Notes: a model not told the origin generated them from the letters alone. A DNA stretch of 33,672 nt from an uncultured Gammaproteobacteria bacterium (GCA_937139475.1 CAKZQF010000123.1:1-33672), one strand, 5' to 3'; positions 8,576-16,589 are shown, counted from the first letter of the stretch. Made by a program: numbers and translations.

Positions 8576-9346
8576 ATGGACCAACCTAGCATCGCTATTG
8601 TTGCGCAATCAGCAGAATTAACTAACAAAGCACAGTGCTTGGCAACACGGTGGGGGTTAAAAGTAACTTCTGAAAAAGATGATATTTTTCAGCTGCAATT
8701 AACTGAAGAGCGTTTGCAGCTAGTTAAGCTTGACGAACCAAAGCTTGGTGCGGTCTATGTTGATTTTGTTGAAGGTGCGGTTGCCCATCGTCGAAAGTTT
8801 GGTGGCGGACGCGGTCAGCTAATCGCTAAGGCGGTCGGCTTAAAATCAGGAGTTAATCCTACAGTGCTTGATGCGACAGCTGGACTAGGCCGAGACGCCT
8901 TTGTGTTAGCCAGCCTCGGCTGCACTGTGACCATGTTTGAGCGCTCACCAGTCGTTGCTGCACTACTTGATGACGGTCTCGCTCGTGCCTATCAAGATCC
9001 AGAAATAGGGGGGTGGTTACAACAGCGTTTAACACTCCAACATAACAATTCACTTGATGGATTATCACAACTGACCGATAGTCATGATGTTGTTTACCTT
9101 GATCCAATGTTCCCACATCGTAAAAAGTCTGCACAAGTGAAAAAAGAAATGCGTGTATTCCAAAGCCTTGTCGGCACTGACCCTGATGCTGATGCTTTAT
9201 TGCCGCTAGCAATTAACGCAGCGACAAAACGAGTCGTCGTCAAACGACCAAGCTATGCCAATTACCTAAACGACAAGAAACCAAGTATGCAGTTAGACTC
9301 CAAGGCCAATAGGTTTGATGTTTACGTACAAGCGGCTATGGTTTAG
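8576..9346 (+). CDS. rsmJ: 16S rRNA (guanine1516-N2)-methyltransferase
   Basis: SAM-dependent enzyme that methylates G1516 of 16S rRNA in the small subunit. 256 residues, near the family's usual 250. The SAM-binding loop is [13 protein letters not shown] (97-109). The catalytic motif IV is DPMFP (176-180), followed by the typical basic [13 protein letters not shown] segment. FGGGRGQ near 75-81 is also characteristic of RsmJ. In enterobacteria rsmJ (yhiQ) lies directly behind prlC (opdA); here it is still near but separated by three genes, one of them reversed. Its last 4 bp overlap the end of the opposing CHMI-family gene. Confidence 0.95.
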   Translation: MDQPSIAIVAQSAELTNKAQCLATRWGLKVTSEKDDIFQLQLTEERLQLVKLDEPKLGAVYVDFVEGAVAHRRKFGGGRGQLIAKAVGLKSGVNPTVLDATAGLGRDAFVLASLGCTVTMFERSPVVAALLDDGLARAYQDPEIGGWLQQRLTLQHNNSLDGLSQLTDSHDVVYLDPMFPHRKKSAQVKKEMRVFQSLVGTDPDADALLPLAINAATKRVVVKRPSYANYLNDKKPSMQLDSKANRFDVYVQAAMV

Positions 9347-9687
9347 GTAAGTACCTGTTTAGCGTATGTCTCCCTATTAATATCACAAACCTCAACACTT
9401 AATGAAATTGAGAGCAGCTCTAAGTCCGCTAGTTGTTTTAACACTAGCTGGGAAAGTCTATTTTTTTGCTGCTGTGTGCGGCCGGATAATAGCCTTACGG
9501 TGACATGAATAAAATGCTCGGTGTCGCCCCCTAATTTAAAGTGCTCATAGCTAGTGGCCCTTGTCTTAATGTCGTCAAGCTCGAACAACTCGCTTTGCAA
9601 CGCACCTAAGTGCACGCTTTCCACTAACTGTTCAAGAGATAATGCTGGGCTTAAATTCGATGAATATTCAATAATACAGTGCGGCAA
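9343..9687 (-). CDS. 5-carboxymethyl-2-hydroxymuconate isomerase family protein
   Basis: 114 residues, similar in length to HpaF/CHMI of the tautomerase superfamily. Met is followed by Pro2, the N-terminal proline that acts as general base after Met removal. [12 protein letters not shown] and the later [14 protein letters not shown] and [13 protein letters not shown] segments match the CHMI pattern. The classical role is isomerisation in homoprotocatechuate degradation, but no other genes of that pathway are nearby, so the substrate here may differ. It is divergent from the TonB receptor gene across the Fur-box region and overlaps rsmJ tail to tail by 4 bp. Confidence 0.85.
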   Translation of the reverse strand: MPHCIIEYSSNLSPALSLEQLVESVHLGALQSELFELDDIKTRATSYEHFKLGGDTEHFIHVTVRLLSGRTQQQKNRLSQLVLKQLADLELLSISLSVEVCDINRETYAKQVLT

Positions 9688-9788
9688 GAGTTTTGTTCCT
9701 CGTTGATTTTTGTCAGCAGATTATTTCATAACTTCTCTCAAAATAAATACCTCAACACTTAAAATTACCTAAAACATTGCTTGTAAAT

Positions 9789-9807
9789 GATAATGATTTG
9801 CATTACG
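9789..9807. promoter_or_regulatory. Fur box before the TonB receptor gene
   Basis: gataatgatttgcattacg matches the 19-bp Fur consensus GATAATGATAATCATTATC at 14 of 19 positions, with a perfect left half. It lies between a possible -35 (TTGTAA, 9781-9786) and -10 (TACGAT, 9804-9809) spaced 17 bp, which is the right place for iron-dependent repression of the receptor gene starting at 9851. It could also reach the divergent CHMI gene. Confidence 0.8.
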
Positions 9808-9850
9808 ATCCTTCGCGATTTTGCTCTCATCGTTATTTATAAGGAATTTT

Positions 9851-11932
9851 ATGAAATATTCAGTTTTAGGCTTAGCCATTTTGGCTGCTTTGTCTTCCTC
9901 TGCCAATGCCACAAGTGATACTAAGAAAATAGAAGTCATTGAAGTTAAGGGAACTTACTTTGATGACTATAAGGTTGATGATGCCAAAGGCGCAATGCGA
10001 GGTGATATTTCATTACTTAATACCCCACAATCGGTAACCGTTATTCCAAGCACCATAGTTAATGAACAACTGGCGACGACGCTTGGTGAGGTGTTATCTA
10101 ATGACGCGAGTTTAACCGCTGGCTCCAAACAGCGTAATCGTGAGGTATTCAACTTACGTGGCTTTACGCTAAGCTCCTCAGATGGCTATTTACGCGACGG
10201 TCATCAGCATTGGTCTCATTATCAACAGCCAATTGAAACACTTGAAAGCATTGAAGTAATTAAAGGTCCATCGAGTATTTTATATGGCAAGTCAGGCCCT
10301 GGTGGTTTAGTTAATATGGTGACTAAAAAGCCAACAGCCAAGCAGCGAACAACACTTGGCTTAGATTTTGATCAAGAAGGCTCTAGCAGATTGACTTTAG
10401 ATGCTAGCGGCGCACTAACTGATAGTGAAGATCTTCGCTACCGCGGTATCTTGGTTAAGCAAGATGTGACGTATCAACGGGAATATCAAAATGGACAGCA
10501 GCGCGAGCGTGACCGTTTTCTTGGCGCGCTGGTCCTAGATTACGATATCTCTGATGATGCCATGGTGCGTTTTCACTATGACAGGACTAATGACAAAGCA
10601 GGGCTTGATACTGGCGCTTGGTTAGACGATAGCGGCAAGGTCATCGGCGATAACAAAACCATCCGTGATTTTTCTTGGGCATTTACCGATATCACCGTTG
10701 AAAATTATGGTGTCGATGTGAATTATCAAATCAGTGATGTATGGAAAGTTGCCTTAGGCTATAACAAGCAAACGTTCGACCGTCAGCGTTTTGAATCTGC
10801 ACCTAAGAAACCAAGTGATTTTAGCTTGGGTGACTCGTACACCTCAAAGCCTTACGATCGCTTAGATGACTGGCAATTTAAAACTGCGTTTGTTGATTTT
10901 ACCGCAGATTTTGAATTGGCAGGGTTAGAACATCAACTGCTAATCGGTGCAAACTCGTTAGATTATTACTATGGCCAGCTACGTGTTAAAGCAGACTCAG
11001 TTGATTACACCGCAGGGGAAACGGAACCAACCCGTCCAGCAGTTAATCATCTAGATGATGAGACGCTTTATACCAGTGCCTATGACTATTATGGTTTCTA
11101 TCTACAAGATTTAGTGACTATTAATGAACAATGGCAAGTGTCGGTTGGCGCTCGTTTTGATAAGCAAAGTAAAGAAGGTGCAGATAATGAATCTAGCCTG
11201 CCAAAATTTGGCGTGCTATTTCACCCCACCGACGAAGCGACGTTCTACGCTAGCTACAGCGAGGGCTTTGAGCCGCAAAGTAAAGAAACGGTTATTGAGC
11301 CGCGCGATATCAACTTTGGTATGGCGCTAGAGGCGATGACTTCTAAGCAAGTAGAGTTGGGGACAAAATGGCAAGTTGCAGACGACCGCCTACTAATAAC
11401 CGCTGCGTGGTTTGATATCAGCAAATTCAACAAACTCATTGTCGAAGATGTTGTTGGCAACCCTGATTTTGATTACCGCACCACAATGGCCGGTGAACAA
11501 CGTCACAAAGGCTTTGAGGTGGCAGCACAAGGCGCTGTTACTGATAAACTATTTGTTATGTCATCGCTAATGAATCTTGATGCCAAATATGAAGAAGACC
11601 AGAACTATCAAGGGAAAACGCCTGTCGATGCGCCAAAATGGTCGGCTTCTCTATGGTCTCGCTATGAGCTTAATGACCAGTTTGCGGTAAATGCTGGTGC
11701 ATTTTATGAGGGTGAACGTTTTGCTGATAGCCAAAACACTATCGTTAAGGACGCTTACACTCGGGTTGATATTGGTGCAACGTATAAGACACAACTTGCA
11801 GATCGTGATGTTAAGTTCCGTTTTAACGTTCAGAACCTATTTAACAGCGATTATTTAGCGGGTGGAGGTGTCTCAAACGTCACTGTTGGTGATGAAACTA
11901 GCTATCGTTTAGCGATACAAGTTGCGTTGTAA
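9851..11932 (+). CDS. TonB-dependent ferric-siderophore receptor
   Basis: 693-residue outer-membrane receptor that imports a ferric siderophore using TonB energy. The signal peptide is MKYSVLGLAILAALSSSANA. A TonB-box-like EVIEV follows. The plug domain has the siderophore-receptor hallmarks TPQSVTVIP and VIKGPSSILYGKSGPGGLVN. The rest is a 22-strand beta barrel ending NVQNLFNSDYLAGGG...YRLAIQVAL. The ATG at 9851 is chosen because AAGGA stands just before it and the signal peptide begins there; an upstream TTG in frame at 9821 is unlikely. The final residue is Leu rather than the usual Phe or Trp. A Fur box precedes it, and three accessory genes follow at 7-27 bp spacing. The ligand cannot be read from sequence. 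Confidence 0.93.
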   Translation: MKYSVLGLAILAALSSSANATSDTKKIEVIEVKGTYFDDYKVDDAKGAMRGDISLLNTPQSVTVIPSTIVNEQLATTLGEVLSNDASLTAGSKQRNREVFNLRGFTLSSSDGYLRDGHQHWSHYQQPIETLESIEVIKGPSSILYGKSGPGGLVNMVTKKPTAKQRTTLGLDFDQEGSSRLTLDASGALTDSEDLRYRGILVKQDVTYQREYQNGQQRERDRFLGALVLDYDISDDAMVRFHYDRTNDKAGLDTGAWLDDSGKVIGDNKTIRDFSWAFTDITVENYGVDVNYQISDVWKVALGYNKQTFDRQRFESAPKKPSDFSLGDSYTSKPYDRLDDWQFKTAFVDFTADFELAGLEHQLLIGANSLDYYYGQLRVKADSVDYTAGETEPTRPAVNHLDDETLYTSAYDYYGFYLQDLVTINEQWQVSVGARFDKQSKEGADNESSLPKFGVLFHPTDEATFYASYSEGFEPQSKETVIEPRDINFGMALEAMTSKQVELGTKWQVADDRLLITAAWFDISKFNKLIVEDVVGNPDFDYRTTMAGEQRHKGFEVAAQGAVTDKLFVMSSLMNLDAKYEEDQNYQGKTPVDAPKWSASLWSRYELNDQFAVNAGAFYEGERFADSQNTIVKDAYTRVDIGATYKTQLADRDVKFRFNVQNLFNSDYLAGGGVSNVTVGDETSYRLAIQVAL

Positions 11933-11939
11933 TCGATAA

Positions 11940-12530
11940 GTGAAGATTCATTACAAAACACTATCTGTGGCGCGGCTGATTCATGTTTATGTGTCAATGG
12001 CGCTGCTTACCCTGTTGCTGTTTTTCTCAGTAACAGGGATCACGCTAAATCACCCACAATGGTTTGCGTCTCATTCTCCCAATGTGTCTGAACAAGAATG
12101 GATAATAGCGCCGGAGTTATTGCGTAACCCGCCGCTATCACTATCACAATTGGCCGTTGTTACGAAGAAGGTAGAGCAACTTACTAATATCAATTTATCC
12201 AATAGCAACATAGAGAGTGATAGCAACGAGATTTACTTTTCGCTTAAAAAGGCGGGGACTAATACTTCGTTGTCGATCGATGTTGAAACTGGGGAGGTGT
12301 TTTATCAACGCACCGATTATGGCTGGTGGGCACTGTTTAATGATTTGCATAAAGGGCGTAATACGAGCTTTGTTTGGGGCGTGATCATCGATCTGACCAG
12401 CGTGCTATTTATCGTGTTTGCGATTAGTGGCTTTATTTTAGCAATGCCTCAGCGACGATTTCATCGCACGTTGACACTTGGCGTCAGTACCACATTTTTA
12501 CTAGCAATCGTCATCGGGCTATTTAGTTAA
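11940..12530 (+). CDS. PepSY-associated inner-membrane protein
   Basis: 196 residues with three predicted membrane helices (about 13-35, 145-168 and 174-194) and a periplasmic stretch between the first two. RLIHVYVSM near residue 12, SVTGITLNHP near 30-38 and the LHKGRNTS motif before helix 2 are typical of PepSY_TM-type proteins. Their conserved histidines are thought to bind heme or take part in transfer of electrons or iron across the inner membrane. The start is GTG at 11940, only 7 bp after the receptor stop. By context it probably helps release or reduce iron brought in by the receptor, as the PepSY protein FpvG does for pyoverdine; this role is inferred. Confidence 0.82.
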   Translation: MKIHYKTLSVARLIHVYVSMALLTLLLFFSVTGITLNHPQWFASHSPNVSEQEWIIAPELLRNPPLSLSQLAVVTKKVEQLTNINLSNSNIESDSNEIYFSLKKAGTNTSLSIDVETGEVFYQRTDYGWWALFNDLHKGRNTSFVWGVIIDLTSVLFIVFAISGFILAMPQRRFHRTLTLGVSTTFLLAIVIGLFS

Positions 12531-12555
12531 TTATGATGAACAAGAGGGATTATTA

Positions 12556-13056
12556 ATGAAAATACAATGGGTTGCTTTATTGTTGTGGAGCGTTATATCG
12601 CTAAGCGCAAAGGCACAAACAACGGGAAAACTTCAGCTATCTCTTAAGCAGCAGACCGGTGAATATCATGCACCTTATACCGCTGTTTGGATTGAGAATG
12701 ATCGGGCAGGCTCCGTTCGTTCATTACTGCTTTGGCGGGATGACCCTAAATGGCTTAAGGATATCCGCCGCTGGTGGCGCAAGGTTGGGCGAAAAGATGC
12801 TGCATTAGTTGATGCTATTACATCTGCGACTCGTGTGGCGGGCAATCATACGCAAACTTTTAGCCTGAATGATGATGACCAAAAGCCACTAGCCGCAGGA
12901 CGTTACACCCTCCTTGTTGAAGTAGTGAGGGAAAAAGGTGGTCGCGAACTTATACGCATGCCATTTGAACTAGATGGAACGGATAAAAACTACAACGCTA
13001 AAGGCTCAACAGAGTTGGGAAAGATCAATTTCTCGATACAGCATAAATTTAACTGA
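12556..13056 (+). CDS. DUF2271 periplasmic protein
   Basis: 166 residues with a signal peptide (cleavage expected after AKA near residue 20), so periplasmic. The body matches the DUF2271 pattern: APYTAVWIENDRAG, then SLLLWRDDPKWLKDIRRWW, DAITSATRVAG and AAGRYTLLVEVVREKGGRE, a small beta-sandwich-like protein rich in Trp and Arg. Its function is unknown. It lies between the PepSY and DUF4198 genes in the same direction with 25- and 27-bp gaps, a grouping I recognise next to TonB receptors in related bacteria. A GAGGG ribosome site precedes the ATG. Confidence 0.82.
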   Translation: MKIQWVALLLWSVISLSAKAQTTGKLQLSLKQQTGEYHAPYTAVWIENDRAGSVRSLLLWRDDPKWLKDIRRWWRKVGRKDAALVDAITSATRVAGNHTQTFSLNDDDQKPLAAGRYTLLVEVVREKGGRELIRMPFELDGTDKNYNAKGSTELGKINFSIQHKFN

Positions 13057-13083
13057 TACGTAGATGCACAAAGGAATTTTTAA

Positions 13084-13881
13084 ATGAAAAAAACTATCGC
13101 TATTGTTTTAGCTAGCTTATTAAGCTTTCAACTGGCCGCTCATTCTCGTTGGGTACTGCCATCTCACTTTACCTTGTCTTCAGAAGAAGGTGAGTGGATT
13201 ATGATGGATGTAACCGCGTCAAATGAAACCTTTAACGTTGATAAGCCGATGGGAAGCGATAAGGTTATGATTACCAAGCCAGACGGAAGCAAATCAAGGC
13301 CATCATCTTCATATCGCGGGCATAGAAAAAGTGTTGTCGATTTTTTCATGGATGATGCAGGTACTTACAAGGTGACCAATAACGGCGAGCCAAGCTATAT
13401 GACACGATTTAAGCTCAATGATAAACGTCAGCGACGATGGATAAGCAAATCCGATTTGGGTCAACTACCTAAAGGTGCGACTGACATTGAAACGCGCTAT
13501 GGTCTTGCTCGCATAGAGAGCTACATTACGATGAATAACCCAACTGATAACTTTGTCACCGACGGCCGTTTATTGGAACTGGTTCCAGTAACGCACCCAT
13601 CAGATATAGCCCAAGAGGAGCCGGCGACGTTTAAACTATTATTTAATGGTAAGGCCCAAAGCGGTGTTATGGTTGAAATAACTAGAGAAGGTGTGCGTTA
13701 TCGCAATGATCCACAAACAATTACGTTAACCTCTAATGCTAAAGGGGAAGTCAGTTTTACTCCGGTTCATGCCGGGCGTTACCTGCTTATCGCAGAGCAT
13801 GAGCAAAAAGCAGCTAATCAAAAGCTAGCAGACAAAGATGCAGGTGAAGTGTTTTTGAGTTTCGAAGTGTTACTAAACTAA
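13084..13881 (+). CDS. DUF4198 periplasmic protein, possible metal binder
   Basis: 265 residues with a signal peptide ending QLAA. Cleavage there would expose an N-terminal His (HSRWVLPSHF), the usual start of mature DUF4198 proteins. The central domain ends with a fibronectin-like segment (GVMVEITREGVRYRNDPQTITLTSNAKGEV-type text near 200-230, followed by HAGRYLLIAEHE). DUF4198 includes proteins linked to nickel or cobalt transport, so a metal-handling role is reasonable but unproven. It is the last gene of the Fur-box-headed cluster. AAGGA precedes the ATG. It is followed by palindromic repeats before the convergent metY-type gene. Confidence 0.83.
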   Translation: MKKTIAIVLASLLSFQLAAHSRWVLPSHFTLSSEEGEWIMMDVTASNETFNVDKPMGSDKVMITKPDGSKSRPSSSYRGHRKSVVDFFMDDAGTYKVTNNGEPSYMTRFKLNDKRQRRWISKSDLGQLPKGATDIETRYGLARIESYITMNNPTDNFVTDGRLLELVPVTHPSDIAQEEPATFKLLFNGKAQSGVMVEITREGVRYRNDPQTITLTSNAKGEVSFTPVHAGRYLLIAEHEQKAANQKLADKDAGEVFLSFEVLLN

Positions 13882-13911
13882 CTGCCAATGCATTTATATT
13901 GAAAATATGTA

Positions 13912-13970
13912 ATACCAATCCGATTAAGTAGCTTCCCACTCAGTGGAAACAAACTTAGTCAGATTGGTAT
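13912..13970. repeat. Imperfect palindromic element (hairpin)
   Basis: The outer arms are ataccaatccgattaagt (13912-13929) and acttagtcagattggtat (13953-13970). They pair at 16 of 18 positions, with the two exceptions compatible with wobble. A small inner hairpin ccact-c-agtgg lies inside. The ends ATACCAATC/GATTGGTAT resemble short palindromic intergenic repeats common in Alteromonadales genomes. No transposase is present, and no second copy was noticed in the window. Confidence 0.7.
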
Positions 13971-14002
13971 AAGTTAGGTTGCCTTGGTTCGCAACCTAAC
14001 TT
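13971..14002. terminator. Perfect 12-bp stem hairpin between convergent genes
   Basis: aagttaggttgc (13971-13982) and gcaacctaactt (13991-14002) are exact reverse complements around an 8-base loop. It sits directly after the longer palindrome and 9 bp past the stop of the metY-type gene. There is no T-tract, so it may be a terminator, an mRNA-stabilising hairpin or part of the repeat. Confidence 0.5.
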
Positions 14003-14011
14003 GCCCCTGGA

Positions 14012-15292
14012 TTAAGCTTGGCTAGCTGCCAAAGCTTGTTCAATATCAGCCAGGATGTCTTCGATGTGCTCAATACCAATCGATAGCCTAACCATCTCTT
14101 GCTTAACACCTGATTTCTCAAGTTCCTCAGCGTTGAGCTGGCGATGAGTCGTTGAGGCTGGGTGACAAGCTAAGGACTTAGCATCGCCAATATTTACCAG
14201 ACGTACAATAAGGTTTAGTGCATCAATAAACTTAGCACCCGCTTGTTGTCCTCCTTCAATGCCAAAGCTTAGGATAGCACTGGTTTTTCCATCGTAATAT
14301 TTTCTACCCAGTTGGTAATCTGGTGATGTCTCAAGTCCTGCATAGTTTACCCATGCCACACTTGAATGGTTCTCTAAATACTGAGCGACTCGTAGTGCAT
14401 TTTCAGTATGACGTTCCATCCGCAGAGCCAGCGTTTCAAGCCCTTGTAAGATCTGGAAGGCGTTAAAGGGTGTAATTGCAGCGCCCATGTTACGAAGAGG
14501 CACGACACGTGCACGTGCAATAAAGGCAGCTGCGCCAAACGTCTCAACATAATTAACACCGTGATATGACGGATCAGGTTCATTGAGTTGATTAAATCGC
14601 GTGGCATTTTCGCCCCAGGGGAAATTACCCGAATCGACGATAATGCCGCCGATTGATGTTCCGTGACCGCCAATGTACTTGGTGAGAGAGTGAACAACGA
14701 TATCTGCACCGTGTTCAAATGGGCGACATAGTGCTGGTGTGCCCACAGTATGGTCAACAACTAGTGGTACCCCATGGCGATGGGCTATTTCGCTTAGCTT
14801 CTCAAGATCTGCTATGTTGCCTGACGGGTTACCGATAGATTCACAAAAAACTGCCTTGGTGTTTTCATCGATAAGAGACTCAATCGCAGAAAAGTCATCG
14901 TGTGATGCAAAACGTACATCAATTCCTTGTTTTGGCAACGTATGGGCAAATAAGTTATAGGTGCCACCATATAACTTGTTAATGCTTACGATGTTATCAC
15001 CAACACTAGCGAGAGTTTGGATTGTTGCTGTTATTGCGGCCATGCCCGAGGCCATGGCTAATGACGCAATGCCTCCCTCCAAAGCTGCAATGCGTTGCTC
15101 TAATACTGCTTGGGTGGGATTGCCGATACGGGTATAGATATTGCCCTCTACCTTTAAGTCAAATAGGTCGGCTCCATGTTGTGTATCGTCAAACGCATAA
15201 CTTGAGGTTTGATAAATAGGTACTGCAACAGCTTTAGTTGTTTGCTCTGGTGAGTATCCTGCGTGTATCGCTAGTGTTTCTTTTTTCATCAT
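14012..15292 (-). CDS. metY: O-acetylhomoserine sulfhydrylase family (MetY type)
   Basis: PLP-dependent Cys/Met-metabolism enzyme that makes homocysteine from O-acetyl- or O-succinyl-homoserine and sulfide. The 426 residues fit MetY (about 425) and are longer than MetB (about 385). Visible family marks are TLAIHAGY near the start, YTRIGNPT (53-60), SGMAAI (82-87), D180 that holds the pyridine nitrogen, and the PLP lysine K205 in HSLTKYIGGHG. The late SLACHPASTTHRQL contains the substrate-carboxylate region. The gene has two adjacent ATGs at the start and an AGGAAG ribosome site. A MetJ operator lies 14 bp upstream, so methionine repression is expected. Confidence 0.93.
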   Translation of the reverse strand: MMKKETLAIHAGYSPEQTTKAVAVPIYQTSSYAFDDTQHGADLFDLKVEGNIYTRIGNPTQAVLEQRIAALEGGIASLAMASGMAAITATIQTLASVGDNIVSINKLYGGTYNLFAHTLPKQGIDVRFASHDDFSAIESLIDENTKAVFCESIGNPSGNIADLEKLSEIAHRHGVPLVVDHTVGTPALCRPFEHGADIVVHSLTKYIGGHGTSIGGIIVDSGNFPWGENATRFNQLNEPDPSYHGVNYVETFGAAAFIARARVVPLRNMGAAITPFNAFQILQGLETLALRMERHTENALRVAQYLENHSSVAWVNYAGLETSPDYQLGRKYYDGKTSAILSFGIEGGQQAGAKFIDALNLIVRLVNIGDAKSLACHPASTTHRQLNAEELEKSGVKQEMVRLSIGIEHIEDILADIEQALAASQA

Positions 15293-15305
15293 CTTCTTCC
15301 TGTTT

Positions 15306-15321
15306 AGACGTCTATACTTCT
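15306..15321. promoter_or_regulatory. MetJ operator (two met boxes)
   Basis: agacgtct (15306-15313) is a perfect met box, and the adjoining atacttct (15314-15321) matches the palindromic consensus at 6 of 8. Two adjacent 8-bp boxes are the minimum unit for cooperative MetJ binding. The pair stands directly upstream of the ribosome site of the leftward metY-type gene. Confidence 0.8.
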
Positions 15322-15660
15322 ACTTTAACCAACCGTTGGCGCATATTCAATCAACAACTGCTTTAAAGTGTTCTAATATATTCCTTGTGGTTATATGCTG
15401 ATTTGAAAGACTTACTGGTAAAAGTAAGGGGAGTAACTGTTCGCCTGATAACTGATTGGCTATATTGACCATTTTGTGGTCTTTTATGTGTTTTTGTTGT
15501 TTGGTTTATTTGGTAGTGTGAAAATTGTAAAACACTTGCTGGCTGTATGTGCTTGTTTTGCTTGTGTTTTAAATTTTATTTGTGATCTGGCATTGCTGTT
15601 GCAGTAACTAAAACAAGTTATCTTGAATTTAATTAATTACCCAATAAAAGGATCCATATC
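15322..15660. other. Intergenic region; T/G-rich leader of the DUF3718 gene
   Basis: This is most of the only gap over 300 bp. It must hold the metY promoter on the left and that of the DUF3718 gene on the right. From about 15470 to 15600 the plus strand is strikingly rich in T and G, with about ten C in 120 bases between 15481 and 15600. A TGTGA half-site occurs near 15581, without a matching TCACA. AAAGGA at 15647-15652 is the ribosome site of the next gene. No open frame, RNA gene or clear hairpin was recognised. Confidence 0.5.
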
Positions 15661-15990
15661 ATGAAAACATTAACTACTGTCATCAGCGCTCTTACTCTTT
15701 CTGTTGCTCTAACTGGCGCTGCCAATGCTGAAAAGCTGGAAGCTGTAGATCAATCAACCTACACACAATTATGTATGACTGCGTCACAAGGTAATCTACC
15801 AGCAATGCATAATGCGATTAAAGCATCAGGATTAAGCAAAAAATTTGTCACAGAGAAGGTGACTTGTAACGACCAGAGCATAACGGAATTTGTTGCTAAA
15901 CATGGTCGTTCAGCTGATGCAATGAATCGTATGCTACATAATTCAGTTGATGAAGGTAGCGTAAGTGTTACAACAATTGCGGCGCGATAG
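15661..15990 (+). CDS. DUF3718 exported small protein
   Basis: 109 residues with a signal peptide (MKTLTTVISALTLSVALTGAANA, cleavage near 23), so periplasmic or secreted. The mature 86 residues contain exactly two cysteines, C38 and C69, in the DUF3718 arrangement (TQLCMTASQGN ... VTCNDQSITEF), probably forming one disulfide. Helical repeats between them resemble the family. DUF3718 proteins are common in Alteromonadales and have no assigned role. The gene stands alone, with a good AAAGGA ribosome site and a terminator hairpin 22 bp after its stop. Confidence 0.85.
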   Translation: MKTLTTVISALTLSVALTGAANAEKLEAVDQSTYTQLCMTASQGNLPAMHNAIKASGLSKKFVTEKVTCNDQSITEFVAKHGRSADAMNRMLHNSVDEGSVSVTTIAAR

Positions 15991-16012
15991 TCTGTAATTT
16001 CTTAACAAGCAT

Positions 16013-16045
16013 AGCCTCCGATCAATGGAGGCTTGTTTCATTTTT
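16013..16045 (+). terminator. Intrinsic terminator of the DUF3718 gene
   Basis: Stem agcctcc/ggaggct (16013-16019 and 16027-16033) with a 7-base loop, extendable by aacaag/tgtt outside. It is followed by TGTTTCATTTTT. It lies 22 bp after the stop codon. Confidence 0.8.
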
Positions 16046-16166
16046 ACGCTTACATTTTCCTACCTCGTTATCCAAACCAATGATTCACCGATCGCTGCGA
16101 ATATCTTGCTACAATGTCTGCCTTTAATTACTTAATTGAATGAATAAAATTGTCCTGAGGGAAAAT

Positions 16167-16589
16167 ATGTTTGAATTAGATAAGCGGCTACAGGCTGATA
16201 CCATTATTATTGGAGAGTTTCCTTTATCTCTGGTCCTTTTAAGCAAAGATAGTCGTTACCCATGGTGTATTTTAGTGCCTAAAGTTGCGAATATTACCGA
16301 GGCATACCAGTTGAGTAATAAACAGCAGGCGGCACTCAGCCAAGAATCTAACTTACTCGGTAAAGTGTTAATGGAGTTGTATCAAGGTGATAGCTTAAAT
16401 GTGGCTGCCCTGGGTAATGTTGTATCACAGTTGCATGTTCACCATGTCGTGCGATTTACTAACGATGAAACCTGGCCTGGACCAATTTGGGGAGTTGGAG
16501 ATTCGAGTAGCTATACAGCATCAGAGTTAACACAAAGAGCAACAGAAATCGTTAATCGCTTAAATGGCTTATTAGAATTTAAAGTGTGA
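16167..16589 (+). CDS. HIT-family hydrolase/transferase
   Basis: About 140 residues of the histidine-triad superfamily, cytosolic nucleotide-phosphate hydrolases or transferases. The signature reads QLHVHHVVR, giving H90, H92 and H93 from this start, followed by DETWPGPIWG, as in a proteobacterial HIT subgroup. This differs from the classical H-x-H-x-H spacing. The ATG at 16167 is preferred over 16140 because GAGGG (16157-16161) precedes it by 5 bp and MFELDKRLQADT is the usual start of this subgroup. The substrate is unknown. The gene overlaps the opposing NRDE gene by 11 bp. Confidence 0.85.
   Translation: MFELDKRLQADTIIIGEFPLSLVLLSKDSRYPWCILVPKVANITEAYQLSNKQQAALSQESNLLGKVLMELYQGDSLNVAALGNVVSQLHVHHVVRFTNDETWPGPIWGVGDSSSYTASELTQRATEIVNRLNGLLEFKV

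Noticed and set aside
8859..9212. 117-codon minus-strand frame inside rsmJ
   Set aside because: It covers the SAM-binding and catalytic region of rsmJ, which is clearly the real gene.
9821..9850. Upstream TTG start for the TonB receptor
   Set aside because: It would add ten residues before a normal signal peptide, and the ribosome site is placed for the ATG at 9851.
15575..15600. CRP site before the DUF3718 gene
   Set aside because: Only one TGTGA half is present, with no TCACA partner at the right distance.
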